From NCBI GenBank assembly GCA_965238045.1, contig CBDEGU010000012.1:1426001-1490000 (forward strand): a stretch of 64,000 nucleotides of DNA, read 5' to 3'. The notes under the pieces are model-generated. The model had not been told where the DNA came from, did not search any database, and saw nothing but the letters and a program-made list of their open reading frames with translations. The position numbers and the translations under genes were made by a program. This DNA is from CBDEGU01 sp965238045. GTDB taxonomy: Bacteria > Acidobacteriota > Terriglobia > Bryobacterales > UBA6623. Of this stretch, positions 61,447-64,000 are shown piece after piece; position 1 is the stretch's first letter; every line of letters begins with the position of its first letter.

Positions 61447-61863
61447 GTGCTTGTCGGGCTGATTTTGTCCAGTTCGCAAACAAGTGATCTTTTCCGGGGG
61501 CCGCTACAGGCCGCCGCCGCGCTTGCCGCCGTGCCCGTGCTGGTGATCGGGGCCATCATCTGGAACGCGAGGCCCAGACGGCCGGGGGGGCAGCCGCCTG
61601 AGCCGATGCACTATCATCTTTGCCCCAGCTCGCTCGAAATTCGTTCCACCCGGCGCTCTGGATGGTTGCCATGGGAGGCGCTGAGCGAGGTCATCGAAAC
61701 GAGCGAGAGCTTTCTCGTGTTTCTGACGCCGCGGGAGCATTACATCATCCCCAAGCGGTGCTTCCAGAACGGCCGTCAGGTTGCGGCGGCACGGGATCTT
61801 TTCCGGGAGCAGATGGCCGGCCGGGCGCGCCTATTGTCCCCTCAGCCACCCCCGGCCGGCTGA
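61447..61863 (+). CDS. YcxB-like membrane protein, probably cut at the N-terminus
   Basis: A 138-residue frame from a GTG at 61447. It has one membrane helix (about 20-40, LQAAAALAAVPVLVIGAIIW) and a C-terminal domain with RSGWLPWEALSEVIETSESF and LVFLTPREHYIIPKRCFQNG, which match the YcxB-like domain. Such proteins usually have two helices and about 165-180 residues, so a first part may be missing. The IS256 end without target duplication lies about 100 bases upstream, which fits truncation by rearrangement. No ribosome site. Confidence 0.6.
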   Translation: MLVGLILSSSQTSDLFRGPLQAAAALAAVPVLVIGAIIWNARPRRPGGQPPEPMHYHLCPSSLEIRSTRRSGWLPWEALSEVIETSESFLVFLTPREHYIIPKRCFQNGRQVAAARDLFREQMAGRARLLSPQPPPAG

Positions 61864-62310
61864 GTCCGCCCCCTGTTGGCATACAAGCTCCGGCGGGTTC
61901 GCCTGCCGCCTTAAGAGCTTCCATTTGGTGTCCCGCGGAGTTTCCCTCAGGTGGCGGCCGATGATCAGATCCTCTCCCTTCTGCAAAGTCCTGGAGATGA
62001 TCGTAAGCTGATTGGGCCGAACCGGACTGCATCTCTAGCCGCAGGGAACGCCCATCGCGGTCCCGCGGGACAGACACCGGTAGTCGGCCGCTACAACCGG
62101 TGTGTCAGACTCTTCTAGGGCGATCCCCTCGCGTGAAAATGTGACGGTCGTGCTATTTACCGGATGAGGCCGGAGTGTTACGTTTAGAGGCGTAAGGATA
62201 CAGAAGAATACAATGCTCTCGTTGTTCCTGACACCTGCGACTGGAAACTGGTGCGGGCGAAGAGCCTCTGTTGCCGGAGAGAAAACGCGAATCAAGCGAG
62301 CTCTTCCCGC
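61864..62310. other. Intergenic region before the IS1380 fragment
   Basis: Nothing here looks coding on either strand; a minus frame at 62035-62331 lacks family resemblance. At about 62066-62076 the sequence GCGGGACAGAC is the inverse of the 11-base core of the repeat at 19624 and 36975. The stretch is probably decayed mobile-element DNA. Confidence 0.4.
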
Positions 62311-62478
62311 GCGGATGTCCTCAGGTTCCATCGCTTCCGGGCGAACGAAATATACCTGGAGTTGAATGTGCTAGCCGATACACTGGGCAACTTGCGGCGG
62401 CTCAAACTGCCGCATCGAATCAAGAACTGGTCACTGACGAGTCTGCAACAACGGCTCCTGAAGCACGCGAGTTCCAAT
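62311..62478 (+). pseudogene. IS1380-family transposase, C-terminal fragment
   Basis: The translation ADVLRFHRFRANEIYLELNV, then LADTLGNLRRLKLPHRIKNW and SLTSLQQRLLKHA matches the C-terminal end of IS1380-family transposases. Only about 55 codons remain and no catalytic part is present. It is by chance in frame with the following PilZ-like gene, making a 260-codon open frame. Confidence 0.75.
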
Positions 62479-62508
62479 TCCGGCCCAGACAAACCACACC
62501 ACCGTGAG

Positions 62509-63033
62509 ATGGAGCGGCGCCCGGCGTCGGATTCGGCGGAAGTTTTCTGGTTCGATGACGACGACGTGCGGCGGGAGGCCAGCGCGCGCGTTGTCGACGC
62601 CACCGCGGATGGATTCGGGTTAGTGACCGCTGACCCTCTTCCGGTGGGGCGCGCCGTTTGGCTGATCAGCCCGGCTTGCGACGAGCGTAAGGTGGTCGTA
62701 CGGCATTGTTCGCCGCTGGCGGACAAATGGAAATCCGGGGTCTATTGGGTGAAGTCAGAGCGGAGGCGCACGGACCGCTGGCCGGCGAGCGGGAGCGCGG
62801 CGCTGACCTGGACCGGCGGCGGCAAACGCCACGAGGTGATCGTCGAGATAATGGATATCACCGAAAGCGGTGCACGGGTGGACTCACCCGTTGAGATCCC
62901 GATGGGGGCGACTTGCCAAATCAGTGGCACGGAGTTCCGATGTGAAGGTCACGTTTGCAACCGGGTTCCGGCGCCGAAGGATCGCTACAGGGTTGGGATA
63001 GAGTTTTACCGCAGTTCCATTTTCCGTTTCTGA
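62509..63033 (+). CDS. PilZ-like protein with two tandem units
   Basis: I start at the ATG at 62509 (MERRPASDSAEVFWF), after the IS1380 fragment. The 174-residue protein has two units of PilZ type. The first reads DDVRREASARVVDATADGFG; the second RRRTDRWPASGSAALTW with EIMDITESGARVDSPVEIPM and the closing RYRVGIEFY. The second keeps the (D/N)xSxxG-like turn (DITESG); the RxxxR motif is degenerate in both. PilZ domains bind cyclic di-GMP; binding here is uncertain. Confidence 0.75.
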   Translation: MERRPASDSAEVFWFDDDDVRREASARVVDATADGFGLVTADPLPVGRAVWLISPACDERKVVVRHCSPLADKWKSGVYWVKSERRRTDRWPASGSAALTWTGGGKRHEVIVEIMDITESGARVDSPVEIPMGATCQISGTEFRCEGHVCNRVPAPKDRYRVGIEFYRSSIFRF

Positions 63034-63239
63034 GAGGTTGGTGACTGAGCGGCTTGACTGGTTCAGTGGGGGTGGCTGTCCCTTTCCCTGGTATACGTGT
63101 CGCGCTCACTACGGTTACAGAGAGCTGAGAGCCGGGCCGCGGGCCACCCACCGGCTTGTAGTTCGGCCCGAGGGCCCGCGTCCGTGATCAGGCTGGCGGG
63201 CCACGGGAGACGAGGGCGCGCTGGCGAAGGAAACGTTGC

Positions 63240-63268
63240 TTGATTCTGGCCGTCCGGGGCAGTACAAT
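63240..63268 (+). promoter_or_regulatory. Promoter TTGATT-17-TACAAT directly before the right-edge gene
   Basis: TTGATT (63240-63245) and TACAAT (63263-63268) are 17 bases apart, a near-consensus housekeeping promoter. The expected transcription start, 6-8 bases after the -10, falls at the A of the ATG at 63275. The transcript may therefore lack a leader. Confidence 0.6.
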
Positions 63269-63274
63269 TTTGCC

Positions 63275-64000
63275 ATGCCTTGCCTGATGTTCCTGATAGC
63301 AATTTTTCTTTCTTTCCCCAGCCCCGGGGCTGGGGAATCGCGGAGCGGGCGATACCTCTACCTCAGCACGCCCGATGGCGCTCAGAAGGAGGGCCGGTCG
63401 AGTCCGGGCATTCTGATCTTCGACATCGATCAAGGACACAAATTTGTCCGCCGCATCGACATCCCGATTTTTGAAGAAGGTTTGCGCGGCATGACCGGGA
63501 ACCTCAAGACCCACAGCGTCTACTATTCGACGACCAATCGCCGGCTGGGCGCGTTCGACCTGGAGACGGAAAAGGTTGTTTGGGAAAAGACCTACGACGC
63601 CGGCTGCGATCGCTCTTCGATCACGATGGATGGCCAGAAACTCTACGTGCCAACAGGGTTTTGGTATTCCGGGGAGGATAGCGGTCTGCTGGTCGTTAAC
63701 GCCTCCAATGGCGAGCTGATTCGGCGCATCCGGGTCGGACCGCAGGCTCACAACAGTATCGTTAGTCTCGACGGACGGCGCCTCTATCTGGGCACAAGAA
63801 CCATGCTGACGATATTTGACACGGCCACCGACCGCATGATCCGGCAGATCGACGGCGTCGGGGAAAGCGGCATCTTCCCTTACACGATGGACAGCCGGAA
63901 CCGGATCGCCTACGTGTGTTTGGGCAAGCATGTCGGCTTCGACGTGGTAAACCTCGAGACAGGCGAAATTCTTCACCGGGTCTTCGCGGGAAAGGAACAC
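63275..64000 (+). CDS. Exported beta-propeller (YVTN/PQQ-like) protein, C-terminus beyond the right edge
   Basis: An open frame of 242 codons from the ATG at 63275 to the edge without a stop. A signal peptide (MPCLMFLIAIFLSFPSPGAG) precedes propeller blades: SRSGRYLYLSTPDG, SSPGILIFDIDQGHKFVRRI, KTHSVYYSTTNRRLGAFDLE, RSSITMDGQKLYVPTG, LLVVNASNGELIRRIRVG, SIVSLDGRRLYLGTRTMLT and RNRIAYVCLGKHVGFDVVNL. This is the YVTN repeat type found in periplasmic and surface proteins. Enzyme or binding role cannot be told. The minus frame at the same place is its shadow. Confidence 0.82.
   Translation, partial: MPCLMFLIAIFLSFPSPGAGESRSGRYLYLSTPDGAQKEGRSSPGILIFDIDQGHKFVRRIDIPIFEEGLRGMTGNLKTHSVYYSTTNRRLGAFDLETEKVVWEKTYDAGCDRSSITMDGQKLYVPTGFWYSGEDSGLLVVNASNGELIRRIRVGPQAHNSIVSLDGRRLYLGTRTMLTIFDTATDRMIRQIDGVGESGIFPYTMDSRNRIAYVCLGKHVGFDVVNLETGEILHRVFAGKEH

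Noticed and set aside
63188..64000. A minus frame across the right edge
   Set aside because: Shadow of the propeller gene on plus, which has a signal peptide, a promoter and repeated blades.

Overview
The window is high-GC DNA from a Gram-negative bacterium: it encodes a TonB-ExbB-ExbD system, an OmpH/Skp-type periplasmic chaperone, an outer-membrane beta-barrel and many exported enzymes. The gene families (paired secreted deacetylase-like metallohydrolases, several Tat-exported enzymes, PQQ-type sugar dehydrogenase, DmpA-type peptidase, PCYCF-like cysteine-rich lipoprotein) resemble those of Acidobacteriota, perhaps the Solibacter/Bryobacter side. That placement rests on family content alone and is an inference; there is no rRNA or tRNA gene in the window.

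Left part (1-15.2 kb), nearly all on the minus strand. Reading in the direction of transcription: Gfo/Idh/MocA protein, P1 peptidase, tgt, yajC, secD, secF, then tonB-exbB-exbD-exbD-TPR lipoprotein, an IS1595 insertion with a perfect 8-bp target duplication, a candidate terminator, the (p)ppGpp synthetase/hydrolase rel, and an outer-membrane protein cut by the left edge. This is envelope biogenesis, energy transduction and stringent response.

Middle part (15.3-44 kb). A PQQ-type dehydrogenase plus a seven-haem cytochrome, fabD-fabG and a DUF2203 gene run on plus; dxr-rseP-ompH run on minus and end against an IS1182-family remnant. Then pncB, a thiolase and a large acyl-CoA dehydrogenase (beta-oxidation), a LysR regulator, a rhodanese lipoprotein, acetamidase and NADP-glutamate dehydrogenase. 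From 33 to 44 kb lies an exported catabolic set: an FAD oxidoreductase with SLH-like tail, a Tat-targeted enolase-superfamily enzyme, two atypical epimerase-like proteins, two secreted deacetylase-like hydrolases, MsrA, a Cys-rich lipoprotein and an M19 dipeptidase.

Right part (44-64 kb) is shaped by mobile elements. An alpha/beta-hydrolase gene is split by an IS630 element that is itself split by an IS256 element, each with exact target duplications, so the order of events can be read directly. A second, inverted IS256 copy lies between queG and a YcxB-like gene; it lacks a target duplication and carries a 64-bp inverted insert built from IS630 sequence. An ISNCY-type element, an isolated IS end, an IS1380 fragment and a diverged ~93-bp repeat pair add to this. 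Among them are a Wzt-like protein with a dead ATPase domain, a J-domain/pentapeptide fusion, a CpsB-type phosphatase, a 31-residue membrane protein, a nitrilase-family enzyme, beta-helix and beta-propeller proteins, peroxiredoxin, a PiT phosphate transporter and a PilZ-like protein.

The most unusual items are the nested insertion, the IS630-derived hairpin insert, the Wzt-like pseudo-ATPase and the noncoding repeat pair. I found no CRISPR array, tRNA, rRNA or prophage.
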